A DNA stretch of 64,000 nt from Dokdonella_A ginsengisoli (lineage in GTDB: Bacteria; Pseudomonadota; Gammaproteobacteria; Xanthomonadales; Rhodanobacteraceae): positions 9,604 through 73,603 of the forward strand of contig NZ_JBHSHD010000001.1 of assembly GCF_042652785.1 (NCBI RefSeq), read 5' to 3'. Positions 1 through 7,200 of the stretch are shown one piece after another. The notes below the pieces were generated by a model. It did not search any database. It saw nothing but the letters and a program-made list of their open reading frames with translations, and was not told the origin of the DNA. Positions within the stretch are counted from its first letter, which is position 1. The number at the start of each line of letters is the position of its first letter. The position numbers and the translations under genes are program-made.

Positions 1-519
1 GACCTGCTGTGCCTGTCGAAAGGCCTGACCGGCGGCACGCTGCCGCTGTCGGCGGTGTTGACGACCGCCGACGTCTACGCCGCGTTCTACGCCGAGTACG
101 CCTCCGGCAAGGCCTTCCTGCATTCGCACAGCTACACCGGCAACCCGATCGCCTGCCGCGCCGCGCTGGCGACCCTGTCGGTGCTGCGCGAGGAACCCGT
201 GCTCGAACGCAACCGCGCACTGGCCGCGCACCTCGACGCGCGCCTGGCGCCGCTGGCCGGCCATCCGCACGTCGCCGAGGTGCGCCGGACCGGCCTGATC
301 GCGGCGGTCGAACTGGTGCGCGACAAGGCCACGCGCGAGGCGTTCCCCTCGTCCGAGCGCCGCGGCCTGCGCGTCTACCGCCACGGCCTGGAACGCGGCG
401 CCGTGCTGCGCCCGCTCGGCAACGTCGTCTACTTCATGCCGCCGTACTGCATCACGCCGGAGGAGATCGACTTCATGGTCGAAGTGGCGGTGGAGGGAAT
501 CGAGCGCGCGGTGGGCTGA
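1..519 (+). CDS. bioA: Adenosylmethionine-8-amino-7-oxononanoate aminotransferase, C-terminal part (5' end outside window)
   Basis: The reading frame is open from base 1 and ends in TGA at 517-519, so only about the last 172 residues are present. BioA transfers the amino group of S-adenosylmethionine to KAPA to give DAPA in biotin synthesis, using PLP in the cytoplasm. The segment begins with DLLCLSKGLTGG, where the lysine fits the PLP Schiff-base lysine of class III aminotransferases. It continues with the family's HSHSYTGNPIACRAA segment (subunit-interface and phosphate-binding region) and ends in the usual C-terminal small domain. The nearness of rsmE downstream is an arrangement I recall from xanthomonads. 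Other class III aminotransferases are possible, but SKGLTGGTLPLSAVL favours BioA. Confidence 0.9.
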   Translation, partial: DLLCLSKGLTGGTLPLSAVLTTADVYAAFYAEYASGKAFLHSHSYTGNPIACRAALATLSVLREEPVLERNRALAAHLDARLAPLAGHPHVAEVRRTGLIAAVELVRDKATREAFPSSERRGLRVYRHGLERGAVLRPLGNVVYFMPPYCITPEEIDFMVEVAVEGIERAVG

Positions 520-623
520 TTCGCGGCGGCCGGTCTCGATGAAATGAACCCACCGTTCTCGCTTCGCTCCGTCACCGCCACGGCGCAGAAGTCGACGCCG
601 GCGTCATCCGACCATTGCGGCAG

Positions 624-1952
624 CTACGAATCCCCGCCCGCATCCGCCGCGCCCGTTCTGCCGTTCGCCGCCTCGAATCCGTCCGCGAAGATCGTGTCGT
701 CCACCGGCGCGCCGGTGTTGAGGAAGACAACCACCGAAGGCTGCCCTGAGAAACCGACGGCGAGATCCGGCAGGCCATCGCCGTCGACGTCGCCGAATGC
801 GAGCGCGGTGCCGGCGCCTTCGCCGTCGTAGCTCCAGGCCGGCAGCGGGTCGAGCGCGCCGTCGCGGCTGAGGTACAGCCAGACCTTGCCGCGCGAGAAG
901 TCGATCTCGGCGACGTCGGGCAGGCCGTCGCCGTTGACGTCGGCGACCGCCACGCCCTGGTGGTCGGATTCGGTGTTGTCGGCCTGCCAGACCGGCGCGA
1001 AGCCGCCGGCGCCGTCGTTCGCGTACAGGGTCAGGCGGGCCTGACCGAGCAGGATGTCGGCATCGCCGTCGCCGTCGAAATCGGCAATCGCCACGCCGCG
1101 GTCGCCGTCGGTCGAGCCGGTGCTCCAGAACGGCGTCGCCGCCGGCGCGGTGCCGTCGTTGGCGTAGGCGGCGCTTTCGAAGCCGCTCCACTTCGCCACC
1201 GCCAGGTCCGGATCGCCGTCGCCGTCGAGGTCGCCGGCGGCGACCGAGTTCTGCACGGCGGCCTCGGCGGACTGCCAGTCCGGCGTCGCGGCGAAGCCGC
1301 CGCCGTCGTTGCGGAACAGGTACAGCGGGCGATGCGGATCGTTGCTGCCGTTGCCCTGGTTGGCGGTGACCAGGTCGAGATCGCCGTCGCCGTCGATGTC
1401 GGTCAGCGTCATGCCGACCGCCCAGGCGGCTTGCTGCGACTGCCAGCCGGCCGCGGTCGCCAGTCCCTCGGCCGAGCCGAAGTAGACGACGTTCGGATCG
1501 TAGGAAAAGCCGCCGCGCGCGACGACGAGGTCGCGCAGGCCGTCGCCGTCGACGTCGGCGATCGCCACCTCGCTGCTGTGGCTCTGGTCCTCCGACTGCC
1601 ACGAGGGCTCGCTTTCGAGGGCGCCGCCGACGTTGAAGTAGACGTAGTCGTGCCAGTCCTCGAACGGCGGAAAGCTGTTGCTGCGATACGTGGCGACGGC
1701 GAGATCGTCACGGCCGTCGCCGTCGAGGTCGCCGAAGGCGAGCCCGGCGACCTGCAGGCGCAACGCGTTCTGCCAGTCCGGCGTCGCCGCGTACGGCGCG
1801 TCGCCGGCCGGCGCATGCGAGGGCGATGCGTGCACGTGCGCGACGACACGACCGTCCGCAGTGACCTGGCGCGAATCGGGGCGCGAGTCGGCGGACGTGA
1901 GAGCCGGCGTGCCCGACAGCACGGCGGCGCAAATCAGGGCGGCTTGCAGCAT
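624..1952 (-). CDS. Secreted FG-GAP/VCBS-repeat protein with C-terminal IFADGFE motif
   Basis: Predicted exported protein of about 442 residues. The ATG at 1952 is preferred over an upstream in-frame start because it gives a clean signal peptide (MLQAALICAAVLSGTPALTSA) and has a GGAG about nine bases upstream. The mature part carries at least seven FG-GAP/VCBS units with calcium-loop signatures such as DLDGDGRDDLAVA, DVDGDGLRDLVVA, DIDGDGDLDLVTA and DVNGDGLPDVAEI, spaced about 55 residues apart, as in a seven-bladed propeller. The C-terminus holds DDTIFADGFEAAN, a motif shared with two other secreted proteins in this window. It lies antisense between bioA and rsmE. Its role is unknown; an extracellular or surface adhesive function is inferred only from the repeat type. 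Confidence 0.85.
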   Translation of the reverse strand: MLQAALICAAVLSGTPALTSADSRPDSRQVTADGRVVAHVHASPSHAPAGDAPYAATPDWQNALRLQVAGLAFGDLDGDGRDDLAVATYRSNSFPPFEDWHDYVYFNVGGALESEPSWQSEDQSHSSEVAIADVDGDGLRDLVVARGGFSYDPNVVYFGSAEGLATAAGWQSQQAAWAVGMTLTDIDGDGDLDLVTANQGNGSNDPHRPLYLFRNDGGGFAATPDWQSAEAAVQNSVAAGDLDGDGDPDLAVAKWSGFESAAYANDGTAPAATPFWSTGSTDGDRGVAIADFDGDGDADILLGQARLTLYANDGAGGFAPVWQADNTESDHQGVAVADVNGDGLPDVAEIDFSRGKVWLYLSRDGALDPLPAWSYDGEGAGTALAFGDVDGDGLPDLAVGFSGQPSVVVFLNTGAPVDDTIFADGFEAANGRTGAADAGGDS

Positions 1953-2076
1953 CGAGGCGAACTCCGCGGCGGCGATCGGGTCAGCATAACGCGCGCGGCG
2001 CTCCAGGCCCGCCGCGGCTGGCATCGTTGCGTGTGCTTGCGCACAATCCCCCCATCACGGCGCCACGGAGATTCCC

Positions 2077-2811
2077 ATGCGCATCCCCCGCATCTACGTG
2101 CCGCAACCGCTGCGCCCCGGCGGCGAAGTGGAGCTGCCGATCCAGGCCGGCGAACACATCGCGCGCGTGCTGCGCCTGGACCGCGGCCATCCGCTGCGCC
2201 TGTTCAACGGCGACGGCGGCGAGTACGCCGGCGAACTCGCCTCGCTGGCGAAGCGCTCGGTCACCGCGCGCGTGCTCGACGCCGCCACCGCGCCCGATCG
2301 CGAGAGCCCGCTGCGCATCACCCTCGGCCAGGGCATCGCGCGCGGCGAGAAGATGGACTGGATCCTGCAGAAAGCGACCGAACTGGGCGTCGCCTGCATC
2401 GTGCCGCTGGTCACCGACCGCACCGAGGTCAAGCTCGACGCCGAGCGCGCCGAACGCCGCCTCGCGCACTGGGAGGCGGTGATCGCCTCGGCCTGCGAGC
2501 AATGCGGACGCAACCGCCTGCCGGAACTGGCCGAGCCGATGAAGCTCGCCGACTGGGCCGCCTCGCTCGGCGACGCGGCCGGATTGCGCCTGGCGCTCGA
2601 TCCGCACGGCGACGTCGGCGCGCGCGATCTGGTCGTCGGCGCGCAGGCCACGCTCGCGGTCGGCCCGGAGGGCGGGCTGTCCGAGCACGACCTGGCCACG
2701 CTCGACCAGGCCGGCTTCCGCGGCCTGCGCCTGGGGCCGCGCATCCTGCGCACGGAAACCGCCGGCCTCGCCGCGCTCGCCGCGCTGCAGGCGATCCACG
2801 GCGATCTCTGA
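2077..2811 (+). CDS. rsmE: 16S rRNA (uracil1498-N3)-methyltransferase
   Basis: 244 residues, the normal RsmE length. It methylates U1498 of 16S rRNA within the assembled 30S subunit using S-adenosylmethionine. The N-terminal PUA-like part (about residues 1-70, with GEHIARVLRLDRGHPLRLFNG) is followed by the SPOUT knot domain. The family markers QKATELGVACIVPLVTDR, GPEGGLSEHDL and the C-terminal knot LGPRILRTETAGLAAL are all present. It begins with ATG at 2077, soon after the short gap behind the divergent FG-GAP gene, so it probably has its own promoter there. It is convergent with the gene ending at 2833, only 21 bp away. Confidence 0.95.
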   Translation: MRIPRIYVPQPLRPGGEVELPIQAGEHIARVLRLDRGHPLRLFNGDGGEYAGELASLAKRSVTARVLDAATAPDRESPLRITLGQGIARGEKMDWILQKATELGVACIVPLVTDRTEVKLDAERAERRLAHWEAVIASACEQCGRNRLPELAEPMKLADWAASLGDAAGLRLALDPHGDVGARDLVVGAQATLAVGPEGGLSEHDLATLDQAGFRGLRLGPRILRTETAGLAALAALQAIHGDL

Positions 2812-2832
2812 AGGATCGCCCTCGAGCGCGTC

Positions 2833-3648
2833 TCAGTCGCCCGCGACGAAGCGCAGGTGCAGCGGCGGCACGTCGAGGACGCGCGCGCGCGGCGCGCCCT
2901 TCAGATCGGTTTCGCGCAAGGTCAGCGGGAAGCTCTCGATCTGCGGCTCGTCGCCGAGCTGGCCGCAGTCGTTGCTCCAGGCGATGCGCAGCTCGATCGA
3001 TTCCCCGCTCGCCTGGGCGACGTAGAACTGCGAGGTCGACGTCGCCGACAGGCGCCGCTCGCAGCGCTTGGCAGTGGCCTCGGCGAGCCGCTCGAACAGC
3101 GCCGGCAAGGTCGGCACGGACGCCGCATCGGCGCCGATCAGGTCGACCACTTCGCGCGTCTTGCGCAGCTCCTGCAGCAGCGCGGCCGGCTGGGCGTAGT
3201 CCTCGATGCGCACGGGTGCGTCGGAGCCCAGGCGGATCGCGCGGACCGCCTGGTAGCCGCCGTCGCGCAGCGGCGTGGCGCACTCGCCGGGCAGGCGGCG
3301 ATAGGTGACCTCCAGGCTCAGCGCATCGCCGAGCAGGGACAGCGGCCTGAGGTCGATTTCGATCGCGCACTCGTTGCCCGGCGCGGCCGTGGCCGGCCGG
3401 TAGCCGGACGGCAGCAGCGAGCGCGCGTAGGCCTGCGCGGAAAAGGCCGGAGCGCCGTCGTGCGCGGCACTGGCGACGATGTCGCCGTGCTCGGCCTGCA
3501 CGCTCCAGATCGCGCCGGCGGCACAGGCCGGACCGGCGCACAGGGCCAGCAGCAGCGCGAACGCCGCCGCCGGTGCCGGACTACTTCGCCGCGGGCGGCG
3601 TGGTGACGGCTGCGAACGCGTCTGCGTAGTTCTTGAGATGGGTTCCAT
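2833..3648 (-). CDS. Exported protein, candidate periplasmic immunity protein for the muramidase gene upstream
   Basis: About 271 residues, no family recognised. The start is the ATG at 3648 (a TTG three codons earlier is possible). It lies inside the 3' end of the muramidase gene, giving a 68-bp out-of-frame overlap and probable translational coupling. After a basic, Ser/Pro-rich stretch there is a hydrophobic export signal (AAAFALLLALCAGPACA), so the product should be periplasmic or secreted. The rest is soluble with several cysteines, and has a long helical central part (ALLQELRKTREVVDLIG, LPALFERLAEATAKRCERR). Position, overlap and export next to a leaderless wall hydrolase suggest immunity, which is inference. 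A plain secreted hypothetical protein is the alternative. Confidence 0.7.
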   Translation of the reverse strand: MEPISRTTQTRSQPSPRRPRRSSPAPAAAFALLLALCAGPACAAGAIWSVQAEHGDIVASAAHDGAPAFSAQAYARSLLPSGYRPATAAPGNECAIEIDLRPLSLLGDALSLEVTYRRLPGECATPLRDGGYQAVRAIRLGSDAPVRIEDYAQPAALLQELRKTREVVDLIGADAASVPTLPALFERLAEATAKRCERRLSATSTSQFYVAQASGESIELRIAWSNDCGQLGDEPQIESFPLTLRETDLKGAPRARVLDVPPLHLRFVAGD

Positions 3649-4600
3649 AGTCCGCAATGCCGCCGCCGTTGTAACGCGTCGCGAATGTATCGTATTTGCC
3701 GTCGTTCAACGCGTCCTTCAGCTTGCTGTCGCTGCCGATGTGATCGGTCATCGCCTCGAACTGCTTGATCGGGTTGTCCTTCAGCGCGGTGAACATCGCT
3801 TCGGCGCTGGTGTAGCCGGCCGAAGCGTAGTTGAAGCCCATGACCTGTCCCGGCCCCATCGAGATCGACGCCGCCGCGGCCTCGGGGTTGAGGCTGTGCG
3901 CGTAGTCGAACGCGTCCCAGTTGATGTCCTGGTCCTGCGGGCCGCCGGTGGGATGGATCGACTTCCAGGTGCCGGCGGTGCCGTCGGCGGCGACCTTGCC
4001 CTCGCCGATTTCGTTGAACTTGTGTCCCTTCCAGGTCGTCTTGGCGTCGAACTTGAAGTGCGCGTCGAAGTCGGCCTGCTGCGTGGCATCGATGCGGTCG
4101 GCGAACTTGTGCACCTCGAAGCGGATGGTCATGCGCGCGGCCGGGTCGATGTTGCCGCCGGTCTCCTGCGCGATGATGCCGATCACGTCCTTGACGTTGA
4201 GGCCGGCCTTGCCGGCGATGCTCTCGATGTCCTTGCCGTGATGGTTGTAGATCTCGGCGACGGTCAGCTGGTTGCCGGCCAGCTTGCTGGTGTCGATCGC
4301 GCCGAGCGCGCCGGGGCCGGATTCGACGAAGCCGGCACCGAAGGTCGCCTGGTTGGCGGCGCGCAGGTCGGAGACGGAAACGCCCCAGCGGTCCGCGATC
4401 GACTGCAGCGTGTCTCCGGCGACGGCCTGGTACTGGATGCCGAGGCCTTCGGTGGCGGCCGGGATCGCCAGGATCATTCCGGGCTTCACCTCGTCGACCG
4501 GCGCGGCGGCCTGCGCGGGCTGCTGCGACGCGTCGAGCGATGCGCGCATCGAATCGGCTAACGAACCGGCATTGCTGCGACTGTCGACCCCCAGGCTCAT
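3581..4600 (-). CDS. LysM plus N-acetylmuramidase (DUF3380-like) protein without signal peptide, putative cell-wall effector
   Basis: 339 residues. A LysM module lies at about 56-95 (YQAVAGDTLQSIADRWGVSVSDLRAAN). From about 140 the protein follows the DUF3380/N-acetylmuramidase pattern: IIAQETGGN (Glu146 is the likely catalytic acid), IRFEVHKF, SMGPGQVMGFNYASAGY, a Phe/Ala-rich helix, and ATRYNGGGIADYGTHLKNYADAF. The family cleaves the glycan strands of peptidoglycan. The N-terminus is hydrophilic and lacks a signal peptide, so export must use a dedicated route (type IV or VI secretion, or lysis). GAGGAG-like bases precede the ATG at 4600. The next gene starts inside its 3' end and encodes an exported protein, as expected for an effector/immunity pair. 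The secretion route is not visible; I do not see the XVIPCD C-terminal domain of xanthomonad T4SS effectors. Confidence 0.85.
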   Translation of the reverse strand: MSLGVDSRSNAGSLADSMRASLDASQQPAQAAAPVDEVKPGMILAIPAATEGLGIQYQAVAGDTLQSIADRWGVSVSDLRAANQATFGAGFVESGPGALGAIDTSKLAGNQLTVAEIYNHHGKDIESIAGKAGLNVKDVIGIIAQETGGNIDPAARMTIRFEVHKFADRIDATQQADFDAHFKFDAKTTWKGHKFNEIGEGKVAADGTAGTWKSIHPTGGPQDQDINWDAFDYAHSLNPEAAAASISMGPGQVMGFNYASAGYTSAEAMFTALKDNPIKQFEAMTDHIGSDSKLKDALNDGKYDTFATRYNGGGIADYGTHLKNYADAFAAVTTPPAAK

Positions 4601-4655
4601 GGCTGTGCTCCTCGTAACGATGCACGCGACGATAGGCCTGCGGGTCGGCGCGGAC

Positions 4656-4670
4656 AGCTAGGGGAAACCC
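4656..4670 (-). promoter_or_regulatory. Upstream element GGGTTTCCCCTAGCT before the muramidase gene
   Basis: On the minus strand a GGGTTT begins exactly 70 bases upstream of the ATG at 4600 and is followed by CCCCTAGCT. The same GGGTTT followed by a C-run lies exactly 70 bases upstream of the YkuD-like gene (6482 to 6412), and CCCTAGCT recurs upstream of the LysM gene at 63798. This may be a shared promoter or regulator site. It is a visual pattern only. Confidence 0.35.
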
Positions 4671-4722
4671 GTGCGCCGGCGCGTATCGTGAAGCAGCGCT
4701 CGAAAATACCGCGGGTGGACGC

Positions 4723-5427
4723 TCAGTCCGCGACCGAATCGCAGCTGGTTTCCTGGTTCGCGCAGAGGCCGCGGAACCAGGCGCGACGCGGCGTGCGGTC
4801 GGCCTCGTCGCGCAGGGCCTGGGTGGCGGGATCGCGGTGTTTCTCCTGCACGAACTCGACCAGCGCCCAAGAACCGGAACATGCCAGCACGCGGGTCAGC
4901 GCGGCCATGTCGGTCAGCGCGTCGTCGCCCAGGTCGACGATGCGTTCGCTGGCGGCATCCGCGGCACGATGGCCGTGCGCCGACTGCACCTTGAAGCGCA
5001 CGAAGCCGCCGCTGATCCAGCCGCTGCCGGCGTAGGTCGGGCGCGCCGCTTCGCCGCTGCGCGAGGGATCGTCGCGCGCGCCTTCGATGCGCAGCCATCC
5101 GTTGCGCGAGGCGGTGATGCGGAACAGGATGCCGAAGTCGGCTCGGTCCTCGCCGACGCTCAGCGGCGGCAGCGTGCCGAGCACGCGCGCCTGCGCCGAC
5201 GGTGCGGCGCGCACGTTGAGTCCGCGCGGATCGCGGTCGACGGCCCAGCCTTCGAGCGAGCAGGAAGTCTGCACGGCGGGAACCTCGACCTCGCCGCCGC
5301 GCGCGGCCGTCGCGGTCGCGGCAGCGACGACGAGGGCGGCGGCGGCGAACGGGGCGACCGCACGCGCGGCCGCTCCGCGGCTACTGCGTGGTGGTGAGCA
5401 CGTACTGCCAGCGCGTCTGCGAGGCAT
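4723..5427 (-). CDS. Exported SH3-like domain protein, candidate immunity protein for the YkuD-like gene upstream
   Basis: 234 residues. The ATG at 5427 lies inside the end of the preceding gene (47-bp overlap in another frame), the same arrangement as the 3581/3648 pair. A basic N-terminus and a hydrophobic stretch (APFAAAALVVAAATATA) predict Sec export. Residues of about 60-150 look like a bacterial SH3 domain: WAVDRDPRGLNVRAAPSAQ, VLGTLPP, GWLRIEG, SGWISGGFVRFKV. Six or so cysteines are spread over the mature part. SH3 proteins of this kind are often found next to wall-degrading effectors; an immunity role is inferred from that context and from the overlap. It could also simply be a periplasmic wall-binding protein. 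Confidence 0.75.
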   Translation of the reverse strand: MPRRRAGSTCSPPRSSRGAAARAVAPFAAAALVVAAATATAARGGEVEVPAVQTSCSLEGWAVDRDPRGLNVRAAPSAQARVLGTLPPLSVGEDRADFGILFRITASRNGWLRIEGARDDPSRSGEAARPTYAGSGWISGGFVRFKVQSAHGHRAADAASERIVDLGDDALTDMAALTRVLACSGSWALVEFVQEKHRDPATQALRDEADRTPRRAWFRGLCANQETSCDSVAD

Positions 5428-6412
5428 CGGCCTTCACCGCGCTCCGGAACGAACCGAAGTCGTCCGGATGCAGGGTCGTGCAACCGGCCGAATCGGTATT
5501 CGTGCGGCTGCCGGAGTGGATCTTGAAGGTGTTGTTGAGGTCGACCACGCCGTTGACGTCGTCGGCGTTGAACAGGCCGTCGTGGTTCGCGTCGCGCTCG
5601 ACGCGGCCGGCGCCGTCGGCGACCGCCGCAGCGGACGGACGCAGCGAGAACGAGGTACCGGCGGAACGCGGATTGGCATGCGTGGTCTCGATCAGCTCGG
5701 TCGTGCCCTGCGCGAGTCTACCCAATTCCGGAACGCCGTCGCCGGTGATGTCGTCGCCTTCCGAACGGCGGAAGGTGACGTCCGGGTTCGCGCTCTGGTT
5801 GCCGTCGTACTGCGCGGTCGGCTCGGTCGAGGTGCGGTTGAATTCCTGCACGTGCACGGTACCGTCGGTGTCGCGCGCCAGCACGACCAGACGGTCGTCG
5901 TACACGCCCTGTCCCTTGTTGGCGAGCGTATTGGTCTCGTTGCGCAGGCCGAGGATGACGCGGTCGCCCGCTTCCAGCGCATCGTGCGAGGCCTGCGTGC
6001 CGCGCGTTTCGACGATGCTCGAATAGACGTCGTATTTCTGCTGGTCGCTGAGATTGGCGGTATCGGGCATCGACGGCGGATGGCTGCCGGCCTCGTTGAT
6101 GCGGCGGATCGTGCTGCCGATCTCGGCCGGCGAGGCGTACATCGACTGCAGGCCCAGCGACGGCGACGGATCGAGCGAACCCTGCAGGCGCGTACTGACC
6201 ATGCGGTCGAGCGCGTCCTGCACCGCCTGCGGCTGGCCCTGGCGCGCGGCGTCGAGCGCGACCACCGCCTCGCCGGAGCGGCCGGCGCGGAACAGGTCGG
6301 CGACGTTGCCCGCGACGGTGGCGTTGTCGGCCGGGATCGGCGTGCTGGATGCCGCCGGCGCGCTCGCGTTGCCGATGCCGCGAAGTCCCGTGTCGAGCGT
6401 GAGCGAAGTCAT
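5381..6412 (-). CDS. Leaderless YkuD-like (L,D-transpeptidase/peptidase fold) protein with EF-hand-like loop, putative cell-wall effector
   Basis: 343 residues, no signal peptide. The N-terminal 120 residues are Ala/Ser-rich with a helical LFRAGRSGEAVVALDAARQG stretch and no recognised domain. A calcium-loop-like DANHDGLFNADDV lies at about 274-286. It is followed by KIHSGSRTNTDSAGCTTLHP, in which His299, Ser308 and Cys311 fit the H...S-x-GC catalytic pattern of YkuD-type enzymes and of related phage or toxin peptidases. The probable target is the peptidoglycan peptide. It has an AGGAGG-type ribosome site (ACAGGAGGACGCGGCC before the ATG). It is upstream of, and overlaps, an exported SH3 protein. 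Function as an interbacterial toxin is inference; a phage-derived endopeptidase is the main alternative. Confidence 0.7.
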   Translation of the reverse strand: MTSLTLDTGLRGIGNASAPAASSTPIPADNATVAGNVADLFRAGRSGEAVVALDAARQGQPQAVQDALDRMVSTRLQGSLDPSPSLGLQSMYASPAEIGSTIRRINEAGSHPPSMPDTANLSDQQKYDVYSSIVETRGTQASHDALEAGDRVILGLRNETNTLANKGQGVYDDRLVVLARDTDGTVHVQEFNRTSTEPTAQYDGNQSANPDVTFRRSEGDDITGDGVPELGRLAQGTTELIETTHANPRSAGTSFSLRPSAAAVADGAGRVERDANHDGLFNADDVNGVVDLNNTFKIHSGSRTNTDSAGCTTLHPDDFGSFRSAVKADASQTRWQYVLTTTQ

Positions 6413-6471
6413 GGCCGCGTCCTCCTGTCGAATCGGAGTCAGCCTAGTTCACCTCGCCGCGACGGCCATCT

Positions 6472-6482
6472 GGGACAAACCC
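6472..6482 (-). promoter_or_regulatory. Upstream element GGGTTTGTCCC before the YkuD-like gene
   Basis: Minus-strand GGGTTTGTCCC begins exactly 70 bases before the ATG at 6412, the same distance as GGGTTTCCCCTAG before the neighbouring muramidase gene. It overlaps the left arm of the inverted repeat at 6473-6505. It is a candidate shared control site for the two putative effector genes. Confidence 0.35.
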
Positions 6483-6505
6483 GAGGCTACGCGGCCGGTT
6501 TGTCC
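6473..6505. promoter_or_regulatory. Inverted repeat GGACAAACC-N15-GGTTTGTCC, possible operator
   Basis: A perfect 9-bp inverted repeat (6473-6481 and 6497-6505) with a 15-base spacer lies in the 325-bp divergent gap between the putative effector gene (minus) and the universal stress gene (plus). The spacing places the arms about 24 bp apart centre to centre, as for a dimeric regulator binding two turns. Apart from this and a TACAAT at 6610, I see nothing else in the gap. Confidence 0.4.
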
Positions 6506-6609
6506 AAGCCCGTCACATCCCGCGCAACGCAAGGCCCGGCGGCCTGCGACGCTCGTCGCCAAGGCGCGTTCTCGATGCGGCGCGTCACGCCTTCGCGCCG
6601 CCGCCGCAC

Positions 6610-6615
6610 TACAAT
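6610..6615 (+). promoter_or_regulatory. Possible -10 box TACAAT for the universal stress gene
   Basis: TACAAT stands out in otherwise GC-rich sequence about 120 bases upstream of the ATG at 6738. No convincing -35 hexamer is visible at 16-18 bases upstream, so this is a weak call. Confidence 0.3.
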
Positions 6616-6737
6616 CCATCCGTCCGATGGCGCTCGACCGGAACGCATCGACGCGATGCCGCCGAGTCGTTTCGCGGACGGCGGCGAAAGCCATCGGAAT
6701 GCGCATGCAGCCGCCGACACAGCTTCGGAGGCCCGCC

Positions 6738-7175
6738 ATGTTCACGCACATCCTTCTTCCCACCGACGGTTCGGAACTGTCCCTGCGCGCCGTCGACATC
6801 GGCATCGAACTGGCCGCGCGCTACGGCGCGCAGGTCCACGCCATCCATGTGCTGCATCCCTTCCAGGGCGTGGTGCAGACCATGCACGCGGCGCCGCTCG
6901 CGATCGAAGCGGAGGACGGCAGCGCCGCCACGCGCGCCGGGCAGCTGCTGGCCGAAGTGCAGCGCCGCGCGGAAGCGGCCGGCGTCGCCTGCGACGGCAA
7001 GTACGTGTCCGATCCGCGTCCCTACGTCGCGATCGTCAGCGCAGCCAGACAATGGCATTGCGACCTGATCGTGATGGGCTCGCACGGCCGCAGCGGACTG
7101 GCGCGCCTGCTGGCCGGCAGCGAGACGCAGAAAGTGACGACGAACTGCAGCGTGCCGGTACTGGTCTGCCACTGA
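6738..7175 (+). CDS. Universal stress protein, UspA family
   Basis: 145 residues, a single Usp domain. It starts MFTHILLPTDGSELSLRAV, with the conserved Asp of the first strand, and ends with the ATP-binding pattern GSHGRSGLARLLAGSETQKVTTNCSVPVLV. This is the G-2x-G-9x-G(S/T) type of motif, so it should belong to the nucleotide-binding Usp branch. Members are cytoplasmic dimers made under starvation, hypoxia or other stress; the exact task is usually unknown. The start at 6738 is preferred because it begins the domain and is preceded by a GGAGGC ribosome site. It stands alone, divergent from the putative effector genes and convergent with the reductase gene 25 bp downstream. Confidence 0.93.
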   Translation: MFTHILLPTDGSELSLRAVDIGIELAARYGAQVHAIHVLHPFQGVVQTMHAAPLAIEAEDGSAATRAGQLLAEVQRRAEAAGVACDGKYVSDPRPYVAIVSAARQWHCDLIVMGSHGRSGLARLLAGSETQKVTTNCSVPVLVCH

Positions 7176-7200
7176 GCCGCGCGGAAGGCGGCGCGGGCGC

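Noticed and set aside
3581..6412. Xanthomonad type IV secretion effectors with an XVIPCD C-terminal domain.
   Set aside because: I see no such domain in the C-termini of either putative effector, and no secretion-system genes are in the window.
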